A stretch of DNA of 64,000 nucleotides from Franconibacter helveticus LMG 23732 (lineage in GTDB: Bacteria > Pseudomonadota > Gammaproteobacteria > Enterobacterales > Enterobacteriaceae): assembly GCF_000463115.2 (NCBI RefSeq), contig NZ_AWFX01000038.1:33069-97068 (forward strand), given 5' to 3'. Below, piece by piece: positions 39,381 to 49,749 of this stretch. The translations under genes and the position numbers were made by a program. A model generated the notes under the pieces. It searched no databases, was not told the origin of the DNA, and worked only from the letters and a program-made list of their open reading frames with translations. The stretch's first letter is position 1; each line of letters starts with the position of its first letter.

Positions 39381-40001
39381 TTATTTCTGAGAAGCAAAAC
39401 GCGCAGCCGCTTCGTCCCAGTTCACTACGTTCCAGAACTCTTTGATGTAGTCCGGACGACGGTTCTGGAATTTCAGGTAGTAAGCGTGCTCCCACACGTC
39501 CAGACCCAGGATCGGGTAGCCGGAAGCGCCGGAAACCGCTTCGCCCATCAGCGGGGAATCCTGGTTAGCGGTGGAAACCACAGCCAGCTTATCGCCCTGC
39601 TTAACCAGCCACGCCCAGCCGGAGCCGAAACGGGTAGCAGCGGCTTTCTCAAACTCTTCTTTAAATTTCTCAACGGAGCCGAAATCGCGCTCAATAGCGG
39701 CTTTCAGATCGCCCTGGAGGGTGGTGCCTTTTTTCAGGCCTTTCCAGAACAGGCTGTGGTTAGCGTGGCCGCCCGCGTTGTTGCGCAGTACGGTTTTCTT
39801 GTCCGCCGGCACCTGGTCCAGTTTGGTGATCAGCTCTTCAACCGGCAGGTTAGCGAATTCCGGCAGGCTTTCCAGCGCCGCGTTGGCGTTGTTAACGTAG
39901 GTCTGGTGATGTTTGGTGTGATGGATTTCCATCGTCTGCTTGTCGAAATGCGGTTCCAGGGCGTCGTAAGCATACGGCAGGGAAGGCAGTGTATAGCTCA
40001 T
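39381..40001 (-). CDS. sodA: Superoxide dismutase [Mn]
   Basis: A 206-residue Mn-dependent dismutase of the cytoplasm. Metal ligands are His27 (MEIHHTKHH), His82 (NHSLFW), and Asp168 and His172 of the DVWEHAYY signature. The second-shell [10 protein letters not shown] and [15 protein letters not shown] blocks match E. coli SodA throughout. The start is MSYTLPS at 40001; the track upstream adds only four residues. A Fur-like site lies upstream. Confidence 0.97.
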   Translation of the reverse strand: MSYTLPSLPYAYDALEPHFDKQTMEIHHTKHHQTYVNNANAALESLPEFANLPVEELITKLDQVPADKKTVLRNNAGGHANHSLFWKGLKKGTTLQGDLKAAIERDFGSVEKFKEEFEKAAATRFGSGWAWLVKQGDKLAVVSTANQDSPLMGEAVSGASGYPILGLDVWEHAYYLKFQNRRPDYIKEFWNVVNWDEAAARFASQK

Positions 40002-40079
40002 AATCATCTCCATTTATTGTCGGGCGGCAGAGGGGTGTTAACGCCGCGTAAGCAGTTGGTTCATTATAGTTAATTAAGT

Positions 40080-40098
40080 GATATTGAAAATGTTTATC
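40080..40098. promoter_or_regulatory. Candidate Fur box upstream of sodA
   Basis: On the minus strand GATAAACATTTTCAATATC agrees with the 19-bp Fur consensus at 14 positions, about 80-98 bp upstream of the start. Fur repression of sodA is known in E. coli. The rest of 40002-40349 holds the sodA promoter and the rhaR 3' flank; I see no gene there. Confidence 0.5.
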
Positions 40099-40349
40099 AA
40101 TGCCGCAGTTTTCATAAGGTTATTGTTTTTCGGCTGGATGCGCAAAAAGTAAGCGGCGCGCCCGTGTCGTTCCGGGCCGCTATGCCCGTTCACACGGCCT
40201 TAAACAAGGCTTTATTCCGCACCGTGATATAACGCTTTTTTATAACTTTTTCAGAAAACGTTTAACCCGCGAGCCACCGCCGGCTGGTCTGCTTGAGGTT
40301 TGCGAGGCATAACGCCGGGGGCAATCGTCTGTTGAAGGTTCATGGAAGC

Positions 40350-41204
40350 TTACGAGGCTTTGTGCAACGCAACGCCGAACTGCTGGCGCCATACCCGTGG
40401 CGTCACGCCCGTTTCTCGCGTAAACACCACCGAAAAGTAGTTGCTGTCCTCAAAACCGCAGCGCGAGGCAATATCGCTAATCAACATGTCGGTGTGGCGC
40501 AGCAAATATTGCGCCTGGCAGATGCGCAGCTGGCGCAGATACTGGCTGATGGTCATGCCAGTCTGCTGGCGGAAAAGCTGGCGCAGCGGTCGTTCGGCTG
40601 CCTGATGACGCTCGCAGAAGCGCGCCAGGTCGAAATCCGCGTCGAGACTTTTGCCGAGCGCGGCGATAAGCAAGTCCAGCGTTTCCCCCTGCTCCGTCGC
40701 CGCTTCGTCGGCAGGCTGGTAGCGGTGGCGGCGCAGCGCGATGCAAAGCTGCAAAAAGAGACTCTCGGCAAGGCACTGCGACAGCGCGTCCGGCTTAACG
40801 CTTTCATGCTCCAGCTGGTGGATGATCTGCCGCGCCTGCGCCATCCCCTGGCTGCCGATGCGCCAGCGCGCTTCGCTGCCGCGCGGCGGGTGCAGCAGTT
40901 CCGGCCAGTCGACGTTCAGCCGCAAGCGCTCCGGGCAATAGATAATGTTATGCAGCACCAGGTCGTTCACCGCCTGGTAGCTGTGACGGTCTTCGGCGCG
41001 AATATAAAACAGATCGCCGCAGGTGATGCGCCAGGGCCGGTCGTTCAGCACATGCAGGCCGTTGCCGCGCCAGACCAGCACCAGTTCGCAGAAGTCATGG
41101 GAATGTTCAGCGAAGACATTTTGCGGATAGCGGTCCGCTACCGCGACGGCCTGGGTCGCGGTAGCAAAAAAGTCATCTTTTTTGAGGATTAACTGGCCGG
41201 CCAC
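40350..41204 (-). CDS. rhaR: RhaR, AraC-family L-rhamnose-responsive activator of rhaSR
   Basis: A 284-residue activator with an N-terminal cupin sensor (about 15-150; [17 protein letters not shown]) and a C-terminal double helix-turn-helix (about 180-280) containing [12 protein letters not shown]-type and [19 protein letters not shown] motifs. RhaR turns on rhaSR when rhamnose is present. It lies 72 bp after rhaS in the same direction, as in E. coli. In E. coli rhaT follows on the other side; here sodA does. Confidence 0.93.
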   Translation of the reverse strand: MAGQLILKKDDFFATATQAVAVADRYPQNVFAEHSHDFCELVLVWRGNGLHVLNDRPWRITCGDLFYIRAEDRHSYQAVNDLVLHNIIYCPERLRLNVDWPELLHPPRGSEARWRIGSQGMAQARQIIHQLEHESVKPDALSQCLAESLFLQLCIALRRHRYQPADEAATEQGETLDLLIAALGKSLDADFDLARFCERHQAAERPLRQLFRQQTGMTISQYLRQLRICQAQYLLRHTDMLISDIASRCGFEDSNYFSVVFTRETGVTPRVWRQQFGVALHKAS

Positions 41205-41276
41205 ATCACGCTCCCCAGGCTAAACAGTCAGAAAGTATCGACGTTTTTGGCGCTTAAGAGGGTGATTTGTCTCGCG

Positions 41277-42113
41277 TTACTGGAACTGACCGTCGCGGCC
41301 AAGGCGAATTTCGCGTGGCGACCAGCAGAACTCGCGTTTAAAAAGCGTGGAGAAGTGGTTGCTGTCGCCAAAGCCGCACTGGTAGGCGATATCCGTCACG
41401 CTCTCTTCGCTGTGACGCAGCAGGTGCCGCGCTTTAATCAGCCGTAAACGGTTTAAGTAACGCTGCGGCGTCAACCCGGTTTGCTGTTTTAGTTGCCGGT
41501 GCAGGGTGCGAAGCGAAAGATTAAACCGGTCGGCGAGCTGCTCCCAGCAAACCTCTTCAGCAAAGTGCGCCTCAAGCCAGGCGATCATCCTGTTAAGCCG
41601 TTCGTCCGCATGGCCGGTATGTTCCGCAAGGCTGCTTTTTCGCAGCAAAATCAGCAACTGCATAAAAAGAAGCTCCCGGTTAGCGACGGCGTGCGTGTCA
41701 GCCGCTTCGCCCAGGGATTCTATCTGTTCGATAAGCCCGCGAACCTGCTGTAAAACCTGCGGCCCGACCCGCCAGTGGGAAGGATAGTTGCCGTCCTGCT
41801 CCTGCGGCAGCAGCCGCTCCAGTCCGGCGATAAACGAAAAGGCGTCCGGCGCGCGGTAAAGCACGTTAGTCAGGCACAGGTTCTCGGTGTGCTCGAAAAG
41901 GTGCCGGTCATGGTCACGCACAAAACAAACAGAGCCGCCGCTCAGCGTATAGGGCTGACCATTGAAAATGTGGGTGCCGGTGCCGTGTTCAACTATCACG
42001 ATCTCCCAGAAGTCGTGATGATGTTCAGGAAACGCCGCCTGCGGCAGGCGTGGTTCAATCGCCACCGTCGCATTGCCCGACGGGAAAAAATCAGCGCCGT
42101 ATAAGACCGTCAT
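41277..42113 (-). CDS. rhaS: RhaS, AraC-family activator of the rhamnose catabolic and transport genes
   Basis: A 278-residue protein, the same length as E. coli RhaS. The N-terminal cupin ([19 protein letters not shown], about 27-45) binds rhamnose. The C-terminal AraC domain (about 175-275) includes [20 protein letters not shown] and [20 protein letters not shown]. The start is [10 protein letters not shown] (42113), matching E. coli; an in-frame ATG five codons earlier is rejected. It is divergent from rhaB across a conserved 299-bp regulatory region. Confidence 0.95.
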   Translation of the reverse strand: MTVLYGADFFPSGNATVAIEPRLPQAAFPEHHHDFWEIVIVEHGTGTHIFNGQPYTLSGGSVCFVRDHDRHLFEHTENLCLTNVLYRAPDAFSFIAGLERLLPQEQDGNYPSHWRVGPQVLQQVRGLIEQIESLGEAADTHAVANRELLFMQLLILLRKSSLAEHTGHADERLNRMIAWLEAHFAEEVCWEQLADRFNLSLRTLHRQLKQQTGLTPQRYLNRLRLIKARHLLRHSEESVTDIAYQCGFGDSNHFSTLFKREFCWSPREIRLGRDGQFQ

Positions 42114-42287
42114 GTTCGCCTCCTTCACACCTGAAAGTAGCGTGATAGTAGATAAGCGCCCGGCCCCTCACCTTAAATTTTCGACAGAAAAACGCGCAAA
42201 CTCTGCACGTTTTTTAAGAAAGGGCCGGAAATATTCAGAAATGCGGGAAGGCTCACAGGCGCTCGCTTTCTGCCGCAAAGGCCGATT

Positions 42288-42382
42288 TGTGAAACGCCTC
42301 ACGTTTACCTTTGTTCTGTTGCCAGACCCGGTATAGCGCTGTCAGTTACGTGAAGGTGACAGGCCGCGCGCTTTTTTAGACT
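42288..42382 (+). promoter_or_regulatory. rhaBAD promoter: CRP site, RhaS half-sites and -10
   Basis: The order and sequence parallel the E. coli rhaBAD promoter. The CRP site TGTGA-N6-TCACG is at 42288-42303. The first RhaS half-site, ACCTTTGTTCTGTTGCC, is at 42307-42323 and the second, TGTCAGTTACGTGAAGG, at 42340-42356. The -10 is TAGACT at 42377-42382. The half-sites are separated by 16 bp, so RhaS should touch polymerase from the second site and CRP should assist from upstream. The remaining 42114-42287 must hold the divergent rhaSR promoter and its RhaR site. Confidence 0.8.
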
Positions 42383-42412
42383 GGCGGGAAAGCTTCAGAC
42401 AAGGACCTCATC

Positions 42413-43885
42413 ATGACTCTTCGCCATAGTGTTGCCGTTGACCTGGGCGCCTCCAGCGGTCGCGTGATGCTGGCGCGTTACGACAGCGCGAGCCGCGAAC
42501 TGCACCTTAAGGAGATCCATCGCTTCGCCAACAGCCTTAAGCGGCAGCAAGGTTTTGATACCTGGGATGTCGACGCGCTGGAGGGTGAAATCCGCGTCGG
42601 GTTACAGAAAGCCTGCGATGAAGCGCAGGTGATAGACAGCATCGGCATCGACACCTGGGGCGTGGATTTTGTGTTGCTCGATAAAGCAGGAAACCGCGTC
42701 GGGCTGCCGGTTGCCTACCGCGACAGCCGCACCGAAGGCGTAATGCAGCAGGCCTGCGCAGAGCTGGGGCGCGAAGAGATTTACCGCCGCACCGGCATTC
42801 AGTTTCTGCCCTTCAATACCCTTTATCAGCTACGCGCGCTGGCCGAACAGCAACCTGCGCTGCTCGGGCAGGTCGAGCATGCCCTGCTGATGCCCGACTA
42901 CCTTTGCTACCGCCTCACCGGCACGCTGAACTGGGAATACACCAACGCCACCACCACGCAGATGGTGAATATCAATACCGATAACTGGGATGAAACGCTG
43001 CTCGCCTGGGCTGGCGTGCCGCCGCGCTGGTTTGGCGCGCCCACGCACCCCGGGAACGTCATCGGCCACTGGGTTTGCCGCGAGGGCAGGCGCATACCGG
43101 TGGTTTGCGTCGCCACCCACGACACCGCCAGCGCGGTTATCGCCGCGCCTTTACAGGACGCCGACGCCGCCTGGCTCTCTTCCGGCACCTGGTCGCTGAT
43201 GGGCTTTGAGAGCAAAACGCCCTATGCCAGCGAAGCGGCGCTGGCCGCCAACGTCACCAACGAAGGCGGCGCGGAAGGCCGCTACCGGGTGCTGAAAAAT
43301 ATCATGGGGCTGTGGCTGCTTCAGCGCATGGTGAAAGAGCAAAACGTCAGCGACCTGCCCGCGCTTATTCAGCAGGCGCAGCAGCTTCCCGCCTGCCGGT
43401 TTGTCATTAACCCCAACGACGACCGCTTTCTCAACCCGCAGAACATGAGCGCGGAAATTCAGGCCGCCTGCCGCGAAGGCGATCAGGAAGTTCCCCGCAG
43501 CGCGGCGGAACTGGCGCGCTGCATCTTCGACAGCCTCGCGCTGCTCTACGCGCAGGTGTTGCAGGAACTGGCGCAGCTGCGCGGCACGCCGTTTACGCGC
43601 CTGCATATCGTGGGCGGCGGCAGCCAGAACCGCTTTTTAAACCAGCTGTGCGCCGACGCCTGCGGCCTGCCGGTCTCCTCCGGCCCGGTTGAAGCGTCCA
43701 CGCTTGGCAACATCGGCTGTCAGCTAATGGCGCTTGATGAGATTGCAGATGTGGACGCGTTCCGCCAGCTCATTCTTACCAGCCACCCGCTGGAGGCGTT
43801 CTCTCCCCGGACAGACAGCGAAATTGCCCGCTTTGTTGCGCAGTTTCAGCACAACTTAAAAACACGTAAGGAGCTTTGCGCATGA
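42413..43885 (+). CDS. rhaB: Rhamnulokinase
   Basis: A 490-residue FGGY-family sugar kinase (E. coli 489) that phosphorylates L-rhamnulose at C1. Phosphate 1 motif [16 protein letters not shown] opens the protein. [11 protein letters not shown] and [13 protein letters not shown], then [20 protein letters not shown], mark the ATP-binding half. It is the first gene of rhaBAD, with a 4-bp overlap to rhaA. Confidence 0.96.
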   Translation: MTLRHSVAVDLGASSGRVMLARYDSASRELHLKEIHRFANSLKRQQGFDTWDVDALEGEIRVGLQKACDEAQVIDSIGIDTWGVDFVLLDKAGNRVGLPVAYRDSRTEGVMQQACAELGREEIYRRTGIQFLPFNTLYQLRALAEQQPALLGQVEHALLMPDYLCYRLTGTLNWEYTNATTTQMVNINTDNWDETLLAWAGVPPRWFGAPTHPGNVIGHWVCREGRRIPVVCVATHDTASAVIAAPLQDADAAWLSSGTWSLMGFESKTPYASEAALAANVTNEGGAEGRYRVLKNIMGLWLLQRMVKEQNVSDLPALIQQAQQLPACRFVINPNDDRFLNPQNMSAEIQAACREGDQEVPRSAAELARCIFDSLALLYAQVLQELAQLRGTPFTRLHIVGGGSQNRFLNQLCADACGLPVSSGPVEASTLGNIGCQLMALDEIADVDAFRQLILTSHPLEAFSPRTDSEIARFVAQFQHNLKTRKELCA

Positions 43886-45138
43886 CCACTTACATTAATC
43901 AGGCCTGGGAACTGGCGAAACAGCGCTTCGCCGCCGTCGGGGTGGATGCCGACGAGGCGCTTCGTCAGCTCGACCGCCTGCCGGTTTCCATGCACTGCTG
44001 GCAGGGCGACGACGTCGCCGGGTTTGAAAATCCGCAGGGCGCGCTGACCGGCGGCATTCAGGCCACCGGCAATTATCCGGGCAAAGCGCGCAACGCCACG
44101 GAACTGCGCGCCGACCTGGAGCAGGCGATGAGCCTGATCCCGGGGCCGAAGCGCCTGAACCTGCACGCCATTTATCTGGAAGCCGACGCGCCGGTGGCGC
44201 GCAACGAAATCAAACCGCAGCACTTTCAAAACTGGGTGGAATGGGCCAAAAAGCAGCGGCTCGGCCTCGACTTTAACCCTTCCTGTTTTTCACACCCGCT
44301 GAGCGCCGACGGCTTTACCCTTTCGCACGTCAACCCGGAGATTCGTCAGTTCTGGATTGAGCACTGCCAGGCAAGCCGCCGCGTATCCGCATACTTCGGC
44401 GAGCAGCTCGGCACGCCGTCGGTGATGAATATCTGGATCCCGGACGGCATGAAAGATGTGCCGGTAGACCGCCTGGCGCCGCGTCAACGCCTGCTTTCCG
44501 CGCTTGATGAGGTCATCAGCGAAAAGCTTAACCCGGCGCACCATATCGACGCGGTAGAGAGCAAGCTGTTCGGTATCGGCGCCGAAAGCTATACCGTCGG
44601 CTCCGGTGAGTTTTATATGGGCTACGCCGCCAGCCGCCAGACCGCGCTGTGTCTCGACGCCGGTCACTTCCATCCAACCGAAGTCATTTCCGACAAAATC
44701 TCCGCCGCCATGCTCTACGTGCCGCGCCTGCTGCTGCACGTAAGCCGCCCGGTGCGCTGGGACAGCGACCACGTCGTGCTGCTGGATGACGAAACTCAGG
44801 CTATCGCCAGCGAGATCATTCGCCACGACCTGTTCGACCGCGTGCATATCGGCCTCGATTTTTTTGACGCTTCTATCAACCGCGTCGCCGCGTGGGTTAT
44901 TGGCACCCGCAACATGAAAAAAGCGCTGCTGCGCGCGCTGCTGGAGCCGACCGCCCTGCTGCGCCAGCTGGAGCAAGAAGGCGACTACACCGGCCGCCTG
45001 GCGCTGCTGGAAGAGCAAAAATCGCTGCCGTGGCAGGCGGTCTGGGAAACGTATTGTCAGCGGCATGACACCCCGGCCGACGCCGCCTGGCTTACCGCCG
45101 TTCGTCACTATGAACAAAACGTTTTAAGCAAGCGCTAA
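43882..45138 (+). CDS. rhaA: L-rhamnose isomerase
   Basis: A 418-residue TIM-barrel isomerase (E. coli 419) that converts L-rhamnose to L-rhamnulose with Mn and a second divalent metal. The conserved segments [46 protein letters not shown] and [14 protein letters not shown] carry the metal-binding His, Glu and Asp residues. The start is ATG 43882 ([15 protein letters not shown]), overlapping the rhaB stop by 4 bp. Confidence 0.97.
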   Translation: MTTYINQAWELAKQRFAAVGVDADEALRQLDRLPVSMHCWQGDDVAGFENPQGALTGGIQATGNYPGKARNATELRADLEQAMSLIPGPKRLNLHAIYLEADAPVARNEIKPQHFQNWVEWAKKQRLGLDFNPSCFSHPLSADGFTLSHVNPEIRQFWIEHCQASRRVSAYFGEQLGTPSVMNIWIPDGMKDVPVDRLAPRQRLLSALDEVISEKLNPAHHIDAVESKLFGIGAESYTVGSGEFYMGYAASRQTALCLDAGHFHPTEVISDKISAAMLYVPRLLLHVSRPVRWDSDHVVLLDDETQAIASEIIRHDLFDRVHIGLDFFDASINRVAAWVIGTRNMKKALLRALLEPTALLRQLEQEGDYTGRLALLEEQKSLPWQAVWETYCQRHDTPADAAWLTAVRHYEQNVLSKR

Positions 45139-45147
45139 GGAGCACTC

Positions 45148-45972
45148 ATGCAACGCATTCTTTCTTCCTGGTTTGTTCAGGGTATGGTGAAAGCCACCAG
45201 CGATATGTGGCTGAAAGGCTGGGACGAACGTAACGGCGGCAACGTGAGCCTGCGCCTGGACGCCGCCGACGTCGAGCCTTATCGCAACGAATTTTACCCG
45301 CAGCCGCGCTGCGTGGAGCTGAGCCAGCCGCGCGCCGAACTGGCAGGCTGCTGGTTCCTGGTGACCGGTTCGGGAAAATTTTTCCGCAACGTGCAGCTCG
45401 ACCCGGCGGACACGCTGGTGCTGCTGCAAATCACCGACGACGGCATGGCGTATCACATCCACTGGGGGCTGACCAACGGCGGCCTGCCGACCTCGGAGCT
45501 GGCGTCGCACTTCCAGTCGCACGCGGTGCGCAAGGCGGTTTCCGGCGATAAAGACCGGGTGATCATGCACTGCCACGCCACAAATCTTATCGCCCTGAGC
45601 TTCGTACTGGAGCTGGATGAAGCGCGCTTTACCCGCATGCTGTGGGAAGGCAGCACCGAGTGCCTGGTGGTCTTCCCGGACGGCGTCGGCATCGTGCCGT
45701 GGATGGTGCCAGGCACCGACGGCATCGGCAGCGCCACCTCGGAGCAGATGAAAACCCACACGCTGGTGCTGTGGCCGCACCACGGCATTTTCGGCACCGG
45801 CCCGACGCTTGACGAAGCCTTCGGTCTTATCGACACCGCCGAAAAATCAGCGGAGATCCTCGTTAAAGTCATCGCTATGGGGGGTATGAAACAGACCATC
45901 AGCCGTGAAGAATTAATCGCGCTGGGAGAGCGCTTTGGCGTGACCCCGCACGCAGGCGCTATCGCACTTTAA
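45148..45972 (+). CDS. rhaD: Rhamnulose-1-phosphate aldolase
   Basis: A 274-residue class II zinc aldolase, equal in length to E. coli RhaD. It splits L-rhamnulose 1-phosphate into dihydroxyacetone phosphate and L-lactaldehyde. Zinc ligands are in MHCHATN (His141 and His143 region) and [10 protein letters not shown] (His212 region). The phosphate-binding GNVSLRLD and [11 protein letters not shown] lie near the N-terminus. It completes rhaBAD, 9 bp after rhaA. Confidence 0.96.
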   Translation: MQRILSSWFVQGMVKATSDMWLKGWDERNGGNVSLRLDAADVEPYRNEFYPQPRCVELSQPRAELAGCWFLVTGSGKFFRNVQLDPADTLVLLQITDDGMAYHIHWGLTNGGLPTSELASHFQSHAVRKAVSGDKDRVIMHCHATNLIALSFVLELDEARFTRMLWEGSTECLVVFPDGVGIVPWMVPGTDGIGSATSEQMKTHTLVLWPHHGIFGTGPTLDEAFGLIDTAEKSAEILVKVIAMGGMKQTISREELIALGERFGVTPHAGAIAL

Positions 45973-45993
45973 ATAACAACATCGCCCGACGTC

Positions 45994-46015
45994 CAGGTCG
46001 CCTTATGGCGGCCTG
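45994..46015. repeat. REP-like hairpin after rhaD
   Basis: CAGGTCGCC pairs with GGCGGCCTG (one G-T pair) around TTAT, and the following GCCTGATGCG resembles enterobacterial REP units. It lies 21 bp past rhaD, between the catabolic and the transport genes, and may stabilise the upstream mRNA end. Confidence 0.55.
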
Positions 46016-46072
46016 ATGCGATCGTGGAACCTCTCTACCTGCAAACTGAGTCACTACGTGGAGTACAAGCAA

Positions 46073-47065
46073 ATGAAAACAAAAGCCATTTTAGGTTGTA
46101 CACTCACCGTTGCCATTCTGGCGTTGTCCGGTTCCGCCCTTGCCGAAGTGAAAATCGCCCTGGTGGCGAAATCGTTAGGCAACGGCTTTTTTGAAGCAGC
46201 GAACGTGGGGGCTCAGGAAGCAGCCAAAGAGTTAGGGGATGTGAAGGTGATTTATACCGGCCCCACCACCACCACCGCCGAAGCGCAGATCGAAGTGCTG
46301 AACGGGCTGATCGCCCAGGGGGTGGATGCGATCGCCATCTCCGCCAACGATCCGGACGCCGTGGTGCCGGTGCTGAAAAAAGCGATGCAGCGCGGTATCA
46401 AGGTGGTTTCCTGGGATTCCGGCGTGGCGAAAGAGGGCCGCCAGATCCATCTCAATCCGTCGAATAACGCGCTGATTGGCGAAACCAACGTTAAGCTCGC
46501 CGCCGACGCGCTGAAAGCGCTGAACGTGGAAAAAGGCGACGTGGCGATTTTAAGCGCCACCCCCACCTCCACCAACCAAAACACCTGGATCGCCGAAATG
46601 AAAAAGGTGCTGCCGAAATACCCTTCGGTGAACCTGGTGACGGTGGCCTATGGCGACGACCTTTCTGATAAAAGCTACCGCGAAGCGGTGGGGCTGCTGA
46701 AGTCTTACCCCAACCTGAAAGTGATTGTCTCTCCCTCCTCGGTCGGCATTGTGGCGGCGGCGCAGGCGGTGAAAGACCAGGGGAAAATCGGCCAGGTGTA
46801 TGTAACCGGGCTGGGGCTGCCGTCTGAAATGGCGGGCGCAGTGAAATCCGGCGCGTCGAAAAGCTTCGCTATCTGGAACCCTATCGACCTCGGTTACGCC
46901 GCGACCTATCTGGCGGATGACCTGGTGAAAGGGTCGGCGACCAAAACTGAAGCCAGCATGGGCAAGCTTGGCAAAGTGAAGCTGGATGCCGACGGCAGCG
47001 GCGCGATGGCGGAACCCTTCGTCTACGACGCCAGCAATATTGATAAGTTCTCGAAGATTTTCTGA
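46073..47065 (+). CDS. Rhamnose ABC transporter, periplasmic substrate-binding protein
   Basis: A 330-residue type I sugar-binding protein of the RbsB/LsrB/rhizobial RhaS cluster. The start MKTKAILGC (46073) opens a clear Sec signal peptide ending SALA at about residue 23. The mature part begins EVKIALVAKSLGNGFFEAAN and has the sugar-pocket segments ISANDPDAVVPVLKKA, VSWDSGV and IWNPIDLGYAA. It is placed straight after rhaBAD and before an ATPase and two permeases, so L-rhamnose is the probable ligand; AI-2-like sugars bind homologous proteins. The name rhaS is used for it in Rhizobium and would clash with the regulator here. Confidence 0.85.
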   Translation: MKTKAILGCTLTVAILALSGSALAEVKIALVAKSLGNGFFEAANVGAQEAAKELGDVKVIYTGPTTTTAEAQIEVLNGLIAQGVDAIAISANDPDAVVPVLKKAMQRGIKVVSWDSGVAKEGRQIHLNPSNNALIGETNVKLAADALKALNVEKGDVAILSATPTSTNQNTWIAEMKKVLPKYPSVNLVTVAYGDDLSDKSYREAVGLLKSYPNLKVIVSPSSVGIVAAAQAVKDQGKIGQVYVTGLGLPSEMAGAVKSGASKSFAIWNPIDLGYAATYLADDLVKGSATKTEASMGKLGKVKLDADGSGAMAEPFVYDASNIDKFSKIF

Positions 47066-47233
47066 GTCACGGCCACCAGGGCGGGTAGCGCTTCGCTGCC
47101 CCTCCTGCAAAACCACAGGCCGCCGCGAGTATCCGCCCTCGCAGAACTCACCCCATGACGGGTCGGCGCAGCGCCACCCGCCGCAGCGGAAAAAACGCCG
47201 CTGAAACGGTCACTCAGAAAAAGGAGCATCAGT
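47066..47233. repeat. REP-like inverted repeats between the binding protein and ATPase genes
   Basis: This 168-bp gap has two GC-rich hairpin-forming segments of the GCGGGT-(A/G)CGCTTCGC type: GGGCGGGTAGCGCTTCGCTGCCC near 47080-47102 in imperfect form, and ACGGGT...ACCCG at about 47158-47182. REP-like units after a binding-protein gene commonly protect its mRNA and lower expression of the downstream membrane components. Boundaries are approximate. Confidence 0.5.
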
Positions 47234-48745
47234 ATGACGGCTTCCACCCCTCTGCTGTCGCTTAAGGGCATCACCAAGGTTTTCCCCGGGGTGCGCGCGC
47301 TTGAGAACGTACAGCTTGATCTCTGGCCCGGTCGCGTGACGGCGCTTATCGGCGAAAACGGCGCGGGCAAATCGACGCTGGTGAAAGTGATGACCGGCAT
47401 TTACCAGCCGGACGCTGGCGAACTGCTCTACAAAGCTATCCCGATTACCCTGCCCAACCCGGAAGCGGCGCACAAAGTCGGCATCACCGCCATTCACCAG
47501 GAAACGGTGCTGTTCGACGAACTCACCGTGACGGAAAACATCTTCGTTGGCCACTATCTTTACCGCGGCCTGTTTAAAAAGCTCGACTGGGCCGCCATGC
47601 ACCGGCAGGCGCAGGCGATTTTGCAGCGCCTTGAGGTGAATATCGACCCGCACGCGGTGCTGAAAACCCTGAGCATCGCCCAGCGGCACATGGTGGCGAT
47701 TGCCCGCGCGCTCTCCTTTGACGCGCAGGTCGTGATTCTGGATGAGCCTACCGCCGCCCTCTCCCAGCATGAGATCCTGGAGTTTTACCAAATCGTCGAG
47801 CGCCTGAAGCAGGAAGGCAAAGCTATTCTGTTTATCTCGCACAAGTTCGATGAAATTTTCGAGCTGGCGGACCACTACACGATTTTGCGCGACGGCGCAT
47901 TCGTCAGCGCAGGCGATATCTCCGGCATTACCGAAGAAAAAATGGTGTCGATGATGGTGGGCCGCGCCATTACGCAAACCTACCCGAAAGTCGCCTGCGA
48001 GCCGGGCGACACGGTGCTGGAAGTGAAAGACCTCTGCCACCCGACCGAGTTTGCCCATATCAGCTTTTCGCTGCGCAAAGGGGAAATTCTCGGTTTTTAC
48101 GGGCTGGTGGGCGCAGGGCGCACCGAACTTATGCAGGCGCTGTGCGGCGTTACGCGCCCTTCCAGCGGCGACATTATTCTCAACGGCAAAACCGTGCAGT
48201 TCCGCCAGCCTGCCGACGCCATTGAAGCAGGCATTGTTTACGTGCCGGAAGAGCGGCAAAAACAAGGGGCGATTATCGAGCTGCCCATCAGTCAAAACAT
48301 TAGCCTGCCGCAGCTAAAACACCTGAACCCTAACGGCATTCTGCATGATGACCGCGAATGGAAGCTTGCCGAAGAATACGCCCGCCGGTTGCAGGTAAAA
48401 GCGTTTAGCTGGCGCCAGCCGGTAGAAACGCTCTCCGGCGGCAACCAGCAAAAGGTCGTTATCGGCAAATGGCTCGCCACCCAGCCCACGGTCATTATCC
48501 TGGATGAACCCACCAAGGGCATCGACATCGGCTCGAAAGCGGCAGTGCATCAGTTTATGTCGGAGCTGGTAGGCCAGGGGCTGGCGGTGATTATGGTCTC
48601 GTCTGAATTGCCGGAAGTGATGGGCATGGCGGACCGGATCATCGTGATGCACGAAGGGCTGATGGCGGCAGAATATGGCGCAGGCAAAGCCACTGCCGAG
48701 AACATCGTCAGCGCCGCCAGCGGCGCGGGTCAGGAGGCGGCATAA
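47234..48745 (+). CDS. Rhamnose ABC transporter, duplicated ATP-binding subunit
   Basis: A 503-residue ATPase with two ABC cassettes in one chain, as in RbsA, LsrA and rhizobial RhaT. The first cassette has Walker A GENGAGKST (40-48), a degenerate signature (LSIAQRHMVAIARAL) and Walker B VILDEPTAAL. The second has a degenerate Walker A (GLVGAGRTEL), signature LSGGNQQKVVIGKWL and Walker B VIILDEPTKGID. It hydrolyses ATP on the cytoplasmic face for sugar import. The stop overlaps the first permease start. Confidence 0.88.
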   Translation: MTASTPLLSLKGITKVFPGVRALENVQLDLWPGRVTALIGENGAGKSTLVKVMTGIYQPDAGELLYKAIPITLPNPEAAHKVGITAIHQETVLFDELTVTENIFVGHYLYRGLFKKLDWAAMHRQAQAILQRLEVNIDPHAVLKTLSIAQRHMVAIARALSFDAQVVILDEPTAALSQHEILEFYQIVERLKQEGKAILFISHKFDEIFELADHYTILRDGAFVSAGDISGITEEKMVSMMVGRAITQTYPKVACEPGDTVLEVKDLCHPTEFAHISFSLRKGEILGFYGLVGAGRTELMQALCGVTRPSSGDIILNGKTVQFRQPADAIEAGIVYVPEERQKQGAIIELPISQNISLPQLKHLNPNGILHDDREWKLAEEYARRLQVKAFSWRQPVETLSGGNQQKVVIGKWLATQPTVIILDEPTKGIDIGSKAAVHQFMSELVGQGLAVIMVSSELPEVMGMADRIIVMHEGLMAAEYGAGKATAENIVSAASGAGQEAA

Positions 48746-49749
48746 TGATGCAGAAATTACTGAAGCACCGCGAGGCGCTGCTCGGGCTGGTGATTGTGCT
48801 GATGCTGCTGGTTATCGGCAGCCGCGTACCGTCGTTTTTGCGCCCGGCGAACCTGCTGGAGATGTTTAACGACACCGCGATCCTGATCATTCTCGCCCTC
48901 GGGCAGATGATGGTGTTGCTCACCAAAGGCATCGATCTCTCTATGGCCGCGAACCTTGCACTCACCGGCATGATTGTCGCCCTCCTCAACTTCCACTATC
49001 CCGCCATTCCGGTCTGGGCATTGCTGCTGCTGGCGACCGGGCTGGGTCTGGTGATGGGGGCGATCAACGGCCTGCTGGTCTGGAAGCTCGGCATTCCGGC
49101 GATTGTGGTGACGCTTGGCACCATGAGCATTTATCGCGGCATCGTCTTTTTGCTCTCTGACGGCGGCTGGATCAACGCCCACCAGATGAGCCCGGACTTC
49201 CTCGGCCTGCCGCGCACCCCGGTGCTTGGGCTGCCGCTGCTGGGCTGGTGCGCTATCGCCGCGCTCATTCTGGTGAGCTATTTCCTGCGCTACAGCCGCA
49301 CCGGGCGGGCGCTCTACACCGCAGGCGGCAACGCCACGGCGGCCTATTACACCGGTATCAACGCCGGAAAAATGCAGTTCATCAGCTTTTGCCTCTCCGG
49401 CGCGCTGGCCGGGTTCTGCGGCTACCTGTGGATTTCGCGCTTCGCCGTCGCTTATGTCGATGTGGCGAACGGCTTTGAACTACAGGTGGTCGCCGCCTGC
49501 GTGATTGGCGGCATCAGCACCATGGGCGGCATTGGCCGGGTGATGGGCTGCCTGTTCGGCGCGCTGTTCCTCGGGGTGATTAACAACGCGCTGCCGGTTA
49601 TCGGCGTCTCGCCTTTCTGGCAGATGGCGATTTCCGGGCTGGTGATTGTTATCGCCGTGCTGCTCAACGAGCGCAGCAATAAACGCAAGGGACGGCTGAT
49701 CCTGCGCGACGTCGCGCTTTCACGTCAAAAAGAGGCGGTGAAACCATGA
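48745..49749 (+). CDS. Rhamnose ABC transporter, permease 1
   Basis: A 334-residue inner-membrane permease of the RbsC/LsrC family with about nine or ten hydrophobic segments. The family loop GINAGKMQFISFCLSGALAG and the GGISTMGGIGRVMG motif that contacts the ATPase are present. It overlaps the ATPase stop by 1 bp and the second permease by 4 bp. It forms a heterodimeric channel with permease 2 (compare rhizobial RhaP and RhaQ). Confidence 0.87.
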   Translation: MMQKLLKHREALLGLVIVLMLLVIGSRVPSFLRPANLLEMFNDTAILIILALGQMMVLLTKGIDLSMAANLALTGMIVALLNFHYPAIPVWALLLLATGLGLVMGAINGLLVWKLGIPAIVVTLGTMSIYRGIVFLLSDGGWINAHQMSPDFLGLPRTPVLGLPLLGWCAIAALILVSYFLRYSRTGRALYTAGGNATAAYYTGINAGKMQFISFCLSGALAGFCGYLWISRFAVAYVDVANGFELQVVAACVIGGISTMGGIGRVMGCLFGALFLGVINNALPVIGVSPFWQMAISGLVIVIAVLLNERSNKRKGRLILRDVALSRQKEAVKP

